Shown here piece by piece: positions 7,605 through 14,764 of a stretch of 15,765 bases of DNA. A program made the position numbers and the translations under genes. The notes beneath the pieces were generated by a model that saw nothing but the letters and a program-made list of their open reading frames with translations, searched no databases and was not told the origin of the DNA. The DNA is from Paludibacter sp. UBA5753. GTDB taxonomy: Bacteria > Bacteroidota > Bacteroidia > Bacteroidales > Paludibacteraceae. The stretch spans positions 1 to 15,765 of the forward strand of contig DIFH01000056.1 of assembly GCA_002427615.1 (NCBI GenBank). The letters are read 5' to 3'. How positions within the stretch are numbered: position 1 is the stretch's first letter; each line of letters starts with the position of its first letter.

Positions 7605-8798
7605 TTATTTGGGATAAACAACCGCATATTCAATATTATCTTGTTTCAAAAAGTTATCGGACAAATCCAACTCATTTTCAAACATTGAAATTATCTGACA
7701 GAACACGGTAACCCGCTCTTCAAAAGATACTTCACGCACAAATTGATAATTCATCAAAAAACCAAACAAATCATTCCCTGATTGTTTGAAGTCATTCCTA
7801 ACCTTGTATAAATCAATAAATACTTCTTTTTCCGCTTCCAATTCAAGGTCTTTTTCCGTAAAATTGTCGGCAATCTGTTTTAATGGATTAATCGCTGATT
7901 TGTAACGTTTCCTAACTTTTATGATTAACGGAAAATATTCATCTTTCCCCAGATTATCATTTGAAAGTTTCAACCTGTATGACGGTTTCGGCTCGAAGAT
8001 TATCGCGTTATTGTGCGACAAAACTTCGCGGATATTTGTTTTATGCTTAATCTCAAATTGGTCGCGCAAGTATTTGAGCTGCTTCAACTTCTCAATAAAT
8101 TTGCTCTGGTACTTGATTTGGTTGATATATTCAATAATTTGTTGGCGTGTTTCAATTAGGTTTTGACGAGATTCCGTTAAATCTAAAATGAGCTGTATGC
8201 GAACTTCTTTAAGTCCCTCATCTGTAGCTAATTTAAAGAATGTTTCCTCTTCTTCTCGTAAAAGTCTCTCGGTTTGTTCAATAAGGGTTTGAATGGATTC
8301 TAATTTTCCCTTGTAATTTTCGAGTCTTGTAAGCTTTATTTTGTAATTTGGTTCAGTTTTGAATGCGTTATCAATATTTCGGTTCAAGTCAACGATATTT
8401 CTTAGGGTGCTTCGTCCTATTTTTTGCAATACCGACTTCACATTCCTCAGGTATTTAAACCTTTCAGCTTCGGAATTCGACTGCAAATAATAGGTAGCAT
8501 ATTCTTTTACTTGCTGAATATTCTCGTTGATATAAAAGGTGTTTATCTCTTCATTTACCTCCAAAATATCTTCAAAGAAATTCAGATATTGATCGTCTAA
8601 TTCTATATAAGCCCCATTCTGAACAATGATATTTTTACTAAGCAACAGCCGAATCACATCCTCATTGTTATCCATCAACTCCACTGCATAATCGTAGCGA
8701 TAAGAAGGTAGTTTTCGCTTCTCAAACATTTCGGCAATCAATTTATTGCCTCTACTCAATGTGTTGAGTAATTCTTTTATGGAGTTAAATTGGCTCAT
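7605..8798 (-). CDS. jetA: JetA-like kleisin subunit of a Wadjet system (MksF homolog)
   Basis: This 397-residue protein is all-helical in appearance: an N-terminal winged-helix-like region (YAVELMDNNEDVIRLLLSKNIIVQNGAYIELDDQYLNFFEDIL), a long helical stretch from about 80 to 260 (LENYKGKLESIQTLIEQTERLLREEEETF), and a C-terminal domain with EYFPLIIKVRKRYK. This fits the JetA/MksF kleisin that bridges the SMC heads and carries the KITE subunit. I recognise it mainly from size, helix content and first position in the A-B-C-D order; no catalytic motif exists. An in-frame TTG at 8810 would add four residues, but the ATG at 8798 (MSQFNSIKEL) is preferred. The preceding methyltransferase-HIT gene ends at 8812, only 13 bp from this ATG, so the Wadjet genes appear to be transcribed with the upstream module. 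The alternative, an unrelated helical protein, is unlikely given the neighbours. Confidence 0.8.
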   Translation of the reverse strand: MSQFNSIKELLNTLSRGNKLIAEMFEKRKLPSYRYDYAVELMDNNEDVIRLLLSKNIIVQNGAYIELDDQYLNFFEDILEVNEEINTFYINENIQQVKEYATYYLQSNSEAERFKYLRNVKSVLQKIGRSTLRNIVDLNRNIDNAFKTEPNYKIKLTRLENYKGKLESIQTLIEQTERLLREEEETFFKLATDEGLKEVRIQLILDLTESRQNLIETRQQIIEYINQIKYQSKFIEKLKQLKYLRDQFEIKHKTNIREVLSHNNAIIFEPKPSYRLKLSNDNLGKDEYFPLIIKVRKRYKSAINPLKQIADNFTEKDLELEAEKEVFIDLYKVRNDFKQSGNDLFGFLMNYQFVREVSFEERVTVFCQIISMFENELDLSDNFLKQDNIEYAVVYPK

Positions 8799-8811
8799 AA
8801 ATATTATCAAT

Positions 8812-9669
8812 TCAATAACTCTGTTTCATCGGTACAACCCCTCTTACTCCACCTCTTGGATTTTCAACATCGCCTTTATATCGAGGTATTAAGTGAATAT
8901 GAACGTGAAAAATGCTTTGTCCTGCTGACTCGCCAACGTTGATGCCGACATTAAAGCCATCTGGATTGAACCGTTTCTGAATAAGCATTTTACAACGATT
9001 GACGACCAACCACAAAGCACGTTGTTCGTGAATGGTAAGCTCAAAATAATTGTCAATATGTCGCTTGGGAACGATTAAAGTATGTCCCGGATTTACCGGA
9101 AAACTGTCTAAAAATGCTACTGCAGTTGCCGTTTCACTTATCAACTCTACCTTTGAAGCAAGGTTGCAGAAAGGGCAATTATTATCTTTTCTAACTATTT
9201 GATTGTAATGTTGGTACTTGTAAATTTCGCAATTTTCATTAGAAAATATACTTTGATACGGAAGAATAACATTGCTTTGATACGTGTGTTGTTTGTGCAC
9301 ATAATGCATTCGGAAACCTTCGCTTTTCAAATCTCTCCTGACCGCAAAATAGGCTTTCCCTGTTGGTTTGAGCAATTCGGATATCGACATCAAAACTTCT
9401 GCCTGTTCGTTGGGTTCTAACACATTCAGCACATAATTACAGAGTATTGTATCAAAGCGTTTTTGTGGATAATCAGGTCGATAATAATTGTCATAACCCA
9501 TAATGTCAAATCCTTGTTCTTTGAGTTGGTCAGTATCAAAGCCTAACCCACAACCGAAATCCAGAATCTCACCTTTCAGCAGATTATTCTGTATCAACCA
9601 ACGAGTTGGGAACGATATTGAAGTTCGCTCAATAGCAGTTAAATGAGGGTTGTTGACAATCTTTTTCAT
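8812..9669 (-). CDS. Fusion protein: class I SAM-dependent methyltransferase plus HIT-family nucleotide hydrolase
   Basis: Two enzymes are joined in 285 residues. Residues about 1-150 form a class I methyltransferase: ILDFGCGLGFDTDQL (35-49) is the SAM-binding motif I, D60 in MGYDNYY is the acidic end of strand 2, and FDTILCNYVLNVLEP (72-86) is the motif IV region. No NPPY/DPPY motif is present, so it is not a typical DNA amino-methyltransferase. Residues about 163-285 form a HIT domain: a CPFC zinc knuckle (165-168), PVNPGHTLIVPKRH (191-204), and the triad HVHIH (255-259) with H257 as the expected catalytic histidine. HIT enzymes hydrolyse or transfer nucleoside phosphoramidates and dinucleoside polyphosphates. 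The start overlaps the HNH gene stop (ATGA), so the two products are probably made together. The substrate is unknown. A modified nucleotide or a nucleic-acid end is a reasonable guess only. Confidence 0.88.
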   Translation of the reverse strand: MKKIVNNPHLTAIERTSISFPTRWLIQNNLLKGEILDFGCGLGFDTDQLKEQGFDIMGYDNYYRPDYPQKRFDTILCNYVLNVLEPNEQAEVLMSISELLKPTGKAYFAVRRDLKSEGFRMHYVHKQHTYQSNVILPYQSIFSNENCEIYKYQHYNQIVRKDNNCPFCNLASKVELISETATAVAFLDSFPVNPGHTLIVPKRHIDNYFELTIHEQRALWLVVNRCKMLIQKRFNPDGFNVGINVGESAGQSIFHVHIHLIPRYKGDVENPRGGVRGVVPMKQSY

Positions 9670-10736
9670 GGCTGAAACGGTTTTTGCCAGTACTTAAACC
9701 CCATATTTTCAGCAATCTGAACCATTGGCGAAAATGTTTTCTGAAAGACATTCAGAAAATCATTGTCCGAAAGCTGCACCAAATCCGATAATGAATCGTG
9801 CAAAGTGAGATAGTCTTCCAATATCTTGTTATTCGGATTTTTCGGATAAATCACCTGAATTGCCTGTTGGTGCATTTTAGCGAATGGACGAAGATGTTCG
9901 TCTAACAAGGGCAAATTATTACTTTTGGAAGAATTAATGCTTGAATCAGCCGGCAATAAATTCCATAAAAGATTGTGCGAAACAAAACTCCACGGGACAA
10001 AGTGGTCTAAATCATAATTCTTTTTGTATAATTCCTTGCCTGTGTAGATACATTTTATTGAACCATTTATGTCAATGAAAGCATCCCAAAAGTGGCGTTG
10101 TTTAACAAGAGAATCACGCAAAATAGGTTTGACTAACTTAGAAGGCACATCAGGAACGTTTGGATTACGCTTTTGAAGAAAAACAGTCAGATTCCAGAAA
10201 GTAAAATCTCGTAATATCAGATAATTCTCATTGAGATATTGTTCCCATATAGGATTTATCTCAACAGCATTTCCTTTAATAGAGTAGATACAATTATTTG
10301 TGTATGATTGTGATAGCTCAACGACTTGATTATCTGTTGTGTAATTTATCCAGGGAGATAAAAACCGGTAAGGAACATTCAAGGTAAAGACCCGCAATAG
10401 TCCCCGAATCTTTGGTGTGCTTAGATTATTGAAAATCTGTTTCTTTATCTCATCTTTCTTTGCATCAATAGGAATGTTGAGTTCTTTTTGTAATTCAATA
10501 ATCTGATTGTAGAGTGAATCAGACTTTCCAAAAGATAAACGAAAATAGTGTATGGGATACCACGCTTCAGCTATCATACCAACGATAATTTCCCAAAATG
10601 AAATTTGTCGGCGTTGCTCCTTTACAACAATATCAAGAATAGCCACAAACCAATAATACTTGTATGTGGCTACAGTATTATTGTAGATTTGCGCCAATGA
10701 TCTTGTGTCGACGTTTTTATCTTTTGGTAGATTCAT
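9666..10736 (-). CDS. HNH endonuclease domain protein
   Basis: This 356-residue protein has a C-terminal HNH nuclease domain. CIYTGKELYKKNYDLDHFVPWSF (229-251) supplies the D-H pair (D244, H245). LLWNLLPADSSINSSKSNNLP (257-276) contributes N259 and the N268xxK271 segment common in this HNH subgroup. The N-terminal 210 residues are not recognised. They are rich in aromatic residues (YKYYWFVAILDIV, FWEIIVGMIAEAWYPIHYF) and may bind the target or a partner protein. Related architectures occur in accessory and defence loci, but I cannot name a characterised homolog. It starts 7 bp after the XRE regulator and overlaps the methyltransferase-HIT gene by 4 bp. The expected activity is metal-dependent nucleic acid cleavage. 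Whether the target is invader DNA, nicked DNA or RNA is open. Confidence 0.85.
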   Translation of the reverse strand: MNLPKDKNVDTRSLAQIYNNTVATYKYYWFVAILDIVVKEQRRQISFWEIIVGMIAEAWYPIHYFRLSFGKSDSLYNQIIELQKELNIPIDAKKDEIKKQIFNNLSTPKIRGLLRVFTLNVPYRFLSPWINYTTDNQVVELSQSYTNNCIYSIKGNAVEINPIWEQYLNENYLILRDFTFWNLTVFLQKRNPNVPDVPSKLVKPILRDSLVKQRHFWDAFIDINGSIKCIYTGKELYKKNYDLDHFVPWSFVSHNLLWNLLPADSSINSSKSNNLPLLDEHLRPFAKMHQQAIQVIYPKNPNNKILEDYLTLHDSLSDLVQLSDNDFLNVFQKTFSPMVQIAENMGFKYWQKPFQP

Positions 10737-10743
10737 TCGCAGT

Positions 10744-11034
10744 CTAATTTTTAGTGTTCTTCAAAACTTTTTCCAACACCTTCCCCGCCAATTCTTTCTC
10801 ATCGTCCAATACTTCGATTACTTTATCCGCCAGCCAAAGGGTTAGCAATTCAGTTTCGTCGGTAGAGAGCAATTGAGCAAGAGCAATCACCTGAGTTCGC
10901 TTTGCCGGACGCTCGCCCCGCTCAATTTTGCTATACATCGGCGTGTCTATCTCTAATGCCGCTGCCAGTTGGCGTTGGAGCAATTTCTGTTCTATTCTTA
11001 ATCGTCTGATTTTATTTGCGAACAGCATAATCAT
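10744..11034 (-). CDS. XRE-family helix-turn-helix regulator
   Basis: This 96-residue protein has an XRE/Cro-type helix-turn-helix at residues about 5-60: IRRLRIEQKLLQRQLAAALEIDTPMYSKIERGERPAKRTQVIALAQLL. The C-terminal helix (LLTLWLADKVIEVLDDEKELAGKVLEKVLKN) probably supports dimerisation. Proteins of this size and shape commonly precede restriction or nuclease genes and act as autoregulators or timing controllers. It is the first gene of the minus-strand cluster, 7 bp before the HNH gene and about 41 bp downstream of a promoter-like element. Control of the whole operon is therefore a fair inference. The start is ambiguous: ATG at 11034 or ATG at 11028, two codons later. The DNA-binding family is clear; targets are not. 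Confidence 0.9.
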   Translation of the reverse strand: MIMLFANKIRRLRIEQKLLQRQLAAALEIDTPMYSKIERGERPAKRTQVIALAQLLSTDETELLTLWLADKVIEVLDDEKELAGKVLEKVLKNTKN

Positions 11035-11075
11035 TTTGTTTTAGACTTTTATTTTCGGGAATTGTCAGAATATGG

Positions 11076-11107
11076 CAAAGATAAACAATTATTCACAAAT
11101 AAAACAA
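11076..11107 (-). promoter_or_regulatory. Candidate Bacteroidota sigma-A promoter for the island operon
   Basis: Reading on the minus strand, TTG at 11107-11105 is followed after 21 nt by TATCTTTG at 11083-11076, an exact fit to the TAnnTTTG -7 element of Bacteroidota. The -33 element is only partial (TTG rather than TTTG). The -7 box ends 41 bp before the ATG of the XRE gene. No other good promoter was seen between the genes down to position 55. Two 6 bp inverted arms (11060-11065 AATTGT and 11085-11090 ACAATT) flank the -7 box and could be an operator for the XRE protein. Confidence 0.5.
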
Positions 11108-11305
11108 GTGAAAGAGAAAAGATTTCAACATTAAAAGGCAAAGAAAATATTCAATTTTGACATGTGGCGTTACTTGGTGGATTTTTATTCAATTTGTTCC
11201 TTTTTCAAATAACTTCCGTGTGCCTGCCTAACCCTAATATCCACACGGCTCAATATTCTTTTACAAATTTATGGGAAAAAATAATTTATCACTTGTCTTT
11301 TTTGT

Positions 11306-11395
11306 TATTTTTGCAAATTGAATGTGTTTCCGGTTTAATTCTTCGGAATCAATTTATATGAAGTACCAAAAAAACCATATACAGCAATAATTTTG
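11306..11395 (+). promoter_or_regulatory. Promoter-like -7 elements upstream of ftsK
   Basis: Two exact TAnnTTTG matches lie upstream of ftsK on the plus strand: TATTTTTG at 11306-11313 and TAATTTTG at 11388-11395. Neither has a clear TTTG at the usual 19-21 bp upstream spacing, so these are possible start sites only. In such AT-rich DNA chance matches are expected. The rest of the 408 bp between the XRE gene and ftsK shows no credible coding frame. Confidence 0.3.
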
Positions 11396-11398
11396 AAT

Positions 11399-11438
11399 TG
11401 ATTATTCTTAATTGTTAATTCTTAATTATTAATTATCA
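11399..11438. repeat. Short degenerate TTAATT tandem repeat before ftsK
   Basis: Immediately upstream of the ftsK ATG the sequence repeats TTAATT four times with variable 1-2 nt linkers (TTCTTAATTG, TTAATTCTTAATT, ATTAATTATC). There is no Shine-Dalgarno site. AT-rich, unstructured leaders of this kind are usual for translation initiation in Bacteroidota, so this may simply be the ribosome-binding region. Confidence 0.45.
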
Positions 11439-11442
11439 ACCT

Positions 11443-13929
11443 ATGGCACCACGAAAACCTATCAAACCAACTTCGAAAACCGAATCGAAAAGGGAACTGA
11501 AATCCGGGAATAAAAAACGACAGGAAAAAACCAAAAGCAATGAACCCGGACTTTGGGATAAGGCGAGATCATTCGTAACCGACGAACGCCTTCGATTTAT
11601 TGCAGGAATTTTACTCCTTATAGGGGTTTTATATTTTTTGTTGGCGTTTATTTCGTACTTTTTTACCGGCGCCGCCGACCAGAGCAAAATGGATTTGCCC
11701 GTTGGTGAATTACGACAGTTACGTACTGAAATTCAAAACTGGACTTCGGTAACAGGCGCCTTGATCGCCGAGACTTTAATTCATCGCTGGTTTGGAGTTT
11801 CATCCTTTGCCATGCTGTTTTTTGCGGGAGTTATAAGCTTAAAAATGCTCAAAGTGAAAACTCCATCTGTTTGGAAAAGTTTCTTTCATGCATCATTTTG
11901 GTTGATATGGCTTTCAATTACCCTTGGATTTGCCGTAAATCCTTTTGTAAAAGATCGGATTTTCTTTGCCCCCGGAGGTCAACATGGCGAAGCTGCCAGC
12001 GATTGGATGATTTCTTATGTTGGATATCCGGGCACGTTGATGATTTTGATAGCTACCTTTTTGGTTTACTGCATTGTAAGCTCAAACGCGACAATTCCTT
12101 TCTTGAAACGTTTATTCTTCAAAAAATCAAAAGAACCCGACCAAACTGCGTACGATGAAGATACGGATGGAGCCGAACCAACCGTTGCTGTTGGAACTGA
12201 AATAGTGCCTGAAAACTGGGTTGTAAAAGGGAACAACACTCAGGAAGAAGAATTCAGTATTCAACCGGAAAATGAAACCGCTGCCGAAGAAGTATCGGAT
12301 GTGCATTTTGAAATTGAAAAGCCCGAAAAATCTGATGAAAATAAGGCGGTGGATGCAGTGGAAACAACCTCGGTTAACGAAGAAAATGATGATCCGTTCT
12401 ACAATATTGCCAAACTGGGTAAATATGACCCGACACTGGATTTAACACATTATGTTCCTCCTACGCTCGACTTGCTAAAGATTTACGGAACCGACAACGA
12501 CACGCAAATTGACATGGTGGAGCAAAATGCGAATAAGGATCGTATTATCAAAACATTACAAAATTACAGTATCGAAATAGAGACCATCAAAGCGACAGTC
12601 GGACCTACAATTACGCTTTACGAAATTGTACCGAAAGCCGGCGTACGTATATCCAAAATCCGTAATTTGGAATACGATATCATGTTGAGTCTGGCGGCAA
12701 CGGGTATCCGTATCATCGCACCGATTCCCGGTAAAGGGACTATTGGTATCGAAGTGCCAAATGCTGATCCACAAGTAGTTTCGATGCATTCGATCATTGC
12801 TTCCAAAAAGTTCCAGGAATCGAAATTTGAACTCCCGGTGGCTTTCGGACGTACCATTACCAACGAAATATTTATGGTCGATCTGGCCAAAATGCCGCAT
12901 TTATTAGTTGCCGGCGCAACAGGACAGGGGAAATCGGTTGGTTTGAATGCCATTATCACTTCGCTGCTTTACAAAAAACATCCGTCGCAACTGAAACTGG
13001 TGTTGGTTGACCCCAAAAAAGTGGAATTCAATATTTACGGCGACATCGAAAAACATTTTCTTGCCAAGTTGCCCGATGGAGAAGATGCGATTATCACCGA
13101 TACCAGTAAAGTGGTGGAAACTCTGAATTCGCTTTGTAAAGAAATGGACGACCGCTACAACCTGCTGAAAAAAGCACACGTTCGTAACATCAAGGAATAC
13201 AACGAGAAATTCTTCAACCGCAACCTGAACCCCGAAAAAGGTCATCGATTCCTGCCTTATATTGTGGTGGTAGTTGACGAGTTTGGCGACCTTATTATGA
13301 TGGCCGGAAAAGAAGTGGAAATGCCGATTGCCCGTATTGCCCAACTGGCGCGTGCGGTAGGAATTCACATGGTAATTGCCACACAACGCCCTTCGGTAAA
13401 TATAATTACCGGTGTAATCAAAGCTAACTTCCCCGCTCGCGTGGCATTTAAAGTTTCGTCAATGATGGATTCACGAACCATTTTGGATGCTCCCGGTGCA
13501 AATCAGTTGGTAGGACGGGGCGACATGTTGTTTTCACAGGGAAACGACCTTATTCGTGTTCAATGCGCCTTTGTTGATACGCCCGAAGTAGAAAATATCG
13601 TGCACCATATAAGTAGGCAACAAAGTTACCCGACTGCTTTTTATCTGCCCGAATATATTAGTCCCGATGGCGAAAACATAGATTTAAGCTCAGTGGATAT
13701 AACCAAACGTGATCCGCTTTTCGCAGAAGCTGCACGTCTGATTGTTGCCAGCCAGCAAGGTTCCACTTCATTGATTCAACGCAAGTTTTCCATTGGTTAC
13801 AACCGCGCAGGACGTATTGTCGACCAACTGGAGGTAGCGGGAATTATAGGACCTTTCGAAGGCAGCAAAGCCCGCCAGGTGTTGGTTATGGACGAATACC
13901 ATTTGGAGCAGATATTCAAAAACATGTAA
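11443..13929 (+). CDS. ftsK: DNA translocase FtsK/SpoIIIE
   Basis: This 828-residue protein is the septum-located DNA pump that clears and aligns chromosome ends during division. After a basic N terminus (1-50) there are four membrane segments, near 52-74 (FIAGILLLIGVLYFLLAFI), 120-135, 148-166 and 195-213. An acidic, low-complexity linker spans about 230-320. The motor follows: an alpha domain from about 340, Walker A GATGQGKS (491-498), and Walker B YIVVVVDEFGDL (606-617, D612 and E613). The C-terminal gamma winged helix (about 755-820; TSLIQRKFSIGYNRAGRIVDQLE) reads polar chromosome sequences and contacts XerD in characterised homologs. The linker is short compared with E. coli FtsK, as is usual in this phylum. 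It is the first plus-strand gene and is divergent from the defence island. The domains and gene identity are clear. Confidence 0.97.
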   Translation: MAPRKPIKPTSKTESKRELKSGNKKRQEKTKSNEPGLWDKARSFVTDERLRFIAGILLLIGVLYFLLAFISYFFTGAADQSKMDLPVGELRQLRTEIQNWTSVTGALIAETLIHRWFGVSSFAMLFFAGVISLKMLKVKTPSVWKSFFHASFWLIWLSITLGFAVNPFVKDRIFFAPGGQHGEAASDWMISYVGYPGTLMILIATFLVYCIVSSNATIPFLKRLFFKKSKEPDQTAYDEDTDGAEPTVAVGTEIVPENWVVKGNNTQEEEFSIQPENETAAEEVSDVHFEIEKPEKSDENKAVDAVETTSVNEENDDPFYNIAKLGKYDPTLDLTHYVPPTLDLLKIYGTDNDTQIDMVEQNANKDRIIKTLQNYSIEIETIKATVGPTITLYEIVPKAGVRISKIRNLEYDIMLSLAATGIRIIAPIPGKGTIGIEVPNADPQVVSMHSIIASKKFQESKFELPVAFGRTITNEIFMVDLAKMPHLLVAGATGQGKSVGLNAIITSLLYKKHPSQLKLVLVDPKKVEFNIYGDIEKHFLAKLPDGEDAIITDTSKVVETLNSLCKEMDDRYNLLKKAHVRNIKEYNEKFFNRNLNPEKGHRFLPYIVVVVDEFGDLIMMAGKEVEMPIARIAQLARAVGIHMVIATQRPSVNIITGVIKANFPARVAFKVSSMMDSRTILDAPGANQLVGRGDMLFSQGNDLIRVQCAFVDTPEVENIVHHISRQQSYPTAFYLPEYISPDGENIDLSSVDITKRDPLFAEAARLIVASQQGSTSLIQRKFSIGYNRAGRIVDQLEVAGIIGPFEGSKARQVLVMDEYHLEQIFKNM

Positions 13930-13990
13930 ATTAGTTGATTGGTGTATTAGTTACAAACCATAAAAAGAAAAATGAGAATCTAAATAACAA

Positions 13991-14578
13991 ATGGAATTAG
14001 ATGCGATAAAATTTACAAAAAAGACTGGCGATGAAATATTCATAGGTGATAAACATAATCGGACATTACTTGAATTTTGGAAATGGGCCTATTCTGATTT
14101 AGTAGGGAATACTGAAAGAGGATCTATTGCAGAATATTTAGTTGCAATTGCTTGCGATATTGACGAGACTGTTCGAATTAGTTGGGATACTTATGACTTG
14201 ACACTAAAAAATGGTATTAAAATAGAAGTAAAATCTTCTGGCTATATTCAGACATGGAAACAAAAACGATTATCGATACCTATTTTTAATATTTCTCAAA
14301 CAAAAGCATGGGATTATACAAACAATTTATTTGAAACAGAAAAGAAAAGGCATGCTGATTTATACGTTTTTGCATTACTTGCTCATTTGGACAAGAAAAC
14401 AATAAATCCGCTGGATACGAGTCAGTGGGAATTTTATATTCTTAACACAAAAACTTTAAACAAGGAAATGAAAAACACAAAACAGATAACATTAAAAAGA
14501 TTAATTGAGATTAAAGCGATAAAAAGTACGTTTAAACAGTTACACGACAATATATTACTTGCAACATCAACACTGTGA
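13991..14578 (+). CDS. PD-(D/E)XK nuclease-like protein
   Basis: This 195-residue protein shows a restriction-endonuclease-like core. GSIAEYLVAIA (44-54) places a glutamate (E48) on the first helix. WDTYDLTLKNGIKIEVKSSGYIQTW (65-89) supplies D69 and the ExK pair E79 and K81, with Q87 in the usual downstream polar position. The C-terminal half includes DLYVFALLAHLDK and QWEFYILNTKTL, core strands often seen in this family, and a lysine-rich tail. No target-recognition domain, methyltransferase or helicase accompanies it, so it is a solitary nuclease or a nuclease-fold regulator. It lies 61 bp after ftsK and 186 bp before lolA, splitting two genes that often adjoin in Bacteroidia. It is visibly more AT-rich than ftsK, which suggests acquisition. 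The fold call is good; substrate and biological role are unknown. Confidence 0.72.
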   Translation: MELDAIKFTKKTGDEIFIGDKHNRTLLEFWKWAYSDLVGNTERGSIAEYLVAIACDIDETVRISWDTYDLTLKNGIKIEVKSSGYIQTWKQKRLSIPIFNISQTKAWDYTNNLFETEKKRHADLYVFALLAHLDKKTINPLDTSQWEFYILNTKTLNKEMKNTKQITLKRLIEIKAIKSTFKQLHDNILLATSTL

Positions 14579-14627
14579 AGCCGCATAACGGCGAAAAATG
14601 AACTGCTGTGCTTTTCGTTCAGCATAT

Positions 14628-14659
14628 AACTTTTCCTAAGTTCAAACTTTGGAAAAGTT
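14628..14659. promoter_or_regulatory. 32 bp near-perfect palindrome between the nuclease gene and lolA
   Basis: The left arm is AACTTTTCC, T, AAGTT (14628-14642). A CA centre follows, then the right arm AACTT, T, GGAAAAGTT (14645-14659). Fourteen of 15 pairs match, with a single T-T mismatch. It lies 50 bp after the nuclease stop and covers the -33 element of the candidate lolA promoter. It could be an operator or a rho-independent terminator. The T tract after it is weak (CTTATTTG), which favours an operator or a bidirectional hairpin. Confidence 0.6.
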
Positions 14660-14678
14660 CTTATTTGCACGATATTTG
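14648..14678 (+). promoter_or_regulatory. Candidate Bacteroidota promoter for lolA
   Basis: TTTG at 14648-14651 is followed after 19 nt by GATATTTG at 14671-14678, one base from the TAnnTTTG consensus. The spacing is ideal for the primary sigma factor of Bacteroidota. It would give a leader of about 80 nt before the lolA ATG and would allow lolA to be transcribed independently of ftsK and the nuclease gene. The 32 bp palindrome overlaps the -33 box, so a bound protein could block it. Confidence 0.55.
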
Positions 14679-14764
14679 CAAAGTCAATTACCCGATCAAC
14701 TTTCCAATGGAATATTTTGCCATCCCGAGAATCGGGACTTTATAAACTTTACAAACTCAACAAA

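Noticed and set aside
8812..10736. Interpreting the HNH plus methyltransferase genes as a classical type II restriction-modification system.
   Set aside because: The methyltransferase lacks the NPPY/DPPY and cytosine-5 PC motifs of DNA methyltransferases and is fused to a HIT domain, so modification of DNA bases is not supported by the sequence.
11164..11361. A 65-codon hydrophobic reading frame on the plus strand in the spacer before ftsK, starting with GTG.
   Set aside because: It has no recognisable motif, starts with a rare codon without a ribosome-binding site, and lies across the putative promoter region; hydrophobic frames arise readily from T-rich DNA.
14580..14627. GCATAAC after the nuclease gene, suggesting an integron attC site or gene cassette.
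   Set aside because: There is no GTTRRRY partner at the other end and no attC-like stem between. The nearby 4 bp stem GCCG-cataa-CGGC is too small to support it.
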